Positions 16,373 to 16,375 of a stretch of 16,375 bases of DNA are shown here, one piece after another (position 1 is the first letter of the stretch; every line of letters starts with the position of its first letter). The DNA is from CALMFT01 sp041674565 (lineage in GTDB: Bacteria; Patescibacteriota; Gracilibacteria; Absconditabacterales; Absconditicoccaceae). The stretch is from contig JBAYVQ010000009.1 in the NCBI GenBank assembly GCA_041674565.1, positions 1-16,375 of the forward strand, given 5' to 3'. The position numbers were made by a program, and so were the translations under genes. A model generated the notes under the pieces. The model did not search any database. It saw only the letters and a program-made list of their open reading frames with translations, and was not told the DNA's origin.

Positions 16373-16375
16373 AAA

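Overview
The window comes from a bacterium that reads UGA as glycine (translation table 25), the code of Absconditabacteria (SR1) and Gracilibacteria in the Candidate Phyla Radiation. The evidence is internal. FtsA, FtsZ and RuvB are interrupted by TGA codons, and these fall on conserved glycines: two of the three in the FtsZ GGGTGTG loop, one in the RuvB Walker A motif, and two in the FtsA C-terminal LPGG motif. TAA and TAG act as the only stops, and TGG is still used for Trp. Conventional gene calling cuts nearly every gene here into pieces. All coordinates below are for the full genes read with UGA as Gly.

Layout. Positions 1-516 (minus) hold the start of a Cys-rich, pilin-like membrane protein that runs off the window. 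A tRNA-Arg(CCU) follows at 566-637 (minus). Positions 920-4040 (plus) are a cell-division cluster: ftsA, an unrecognised 192-residue protein, then ftsZ, closed by a perfect 50-bp palindromic terminator. Positions 4131-11520 (minus) form a seven-gene surface-protein locus. In transcription order it has: a 711-residue anchored protein with a proprotein-convertase P-domain and a C-terminal WxL-like domain; a membrane-anchored protein resembling the WxL-interacting (DUF916/DUF3324) family; a membrane protein with an Ig/Fn3-like region, overlapping the previous gene; and four tandem, secreted WxL-like paralogues of 194-198 residues, each with its own sigma70-type promoter. ruvB lies at 11735-12673 (plus) and ends in a bidirectional terminator. 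Facing it on the minus strand are a single-pass membrane protein (13196-14587) and a small lipoprotein (12792-13154), both of unknown role. Diverging from these, a 502-codon polytopic membrane protein (14864-16372, plus) ends the window.

How it fits together. The minus-strand surface locus is the most unusual part. The gene set (WxL-like secreted domains plus a WxLIP-like anchored binding protein) resembles the WxL systems of Firmicutes. Here the diagnostic Trp positions are replaced by Tyr, and all five proteins that carry the domain end in TLY-x-N. It may be an episymbiont cell-surface or host-attachment system; that role is inferred. The last gene stands out because it has about 38 glycines and no UGA codon, and looks richer in G+C than the rest, which suggests recent transfer from a standard-code donor or an assembly join.
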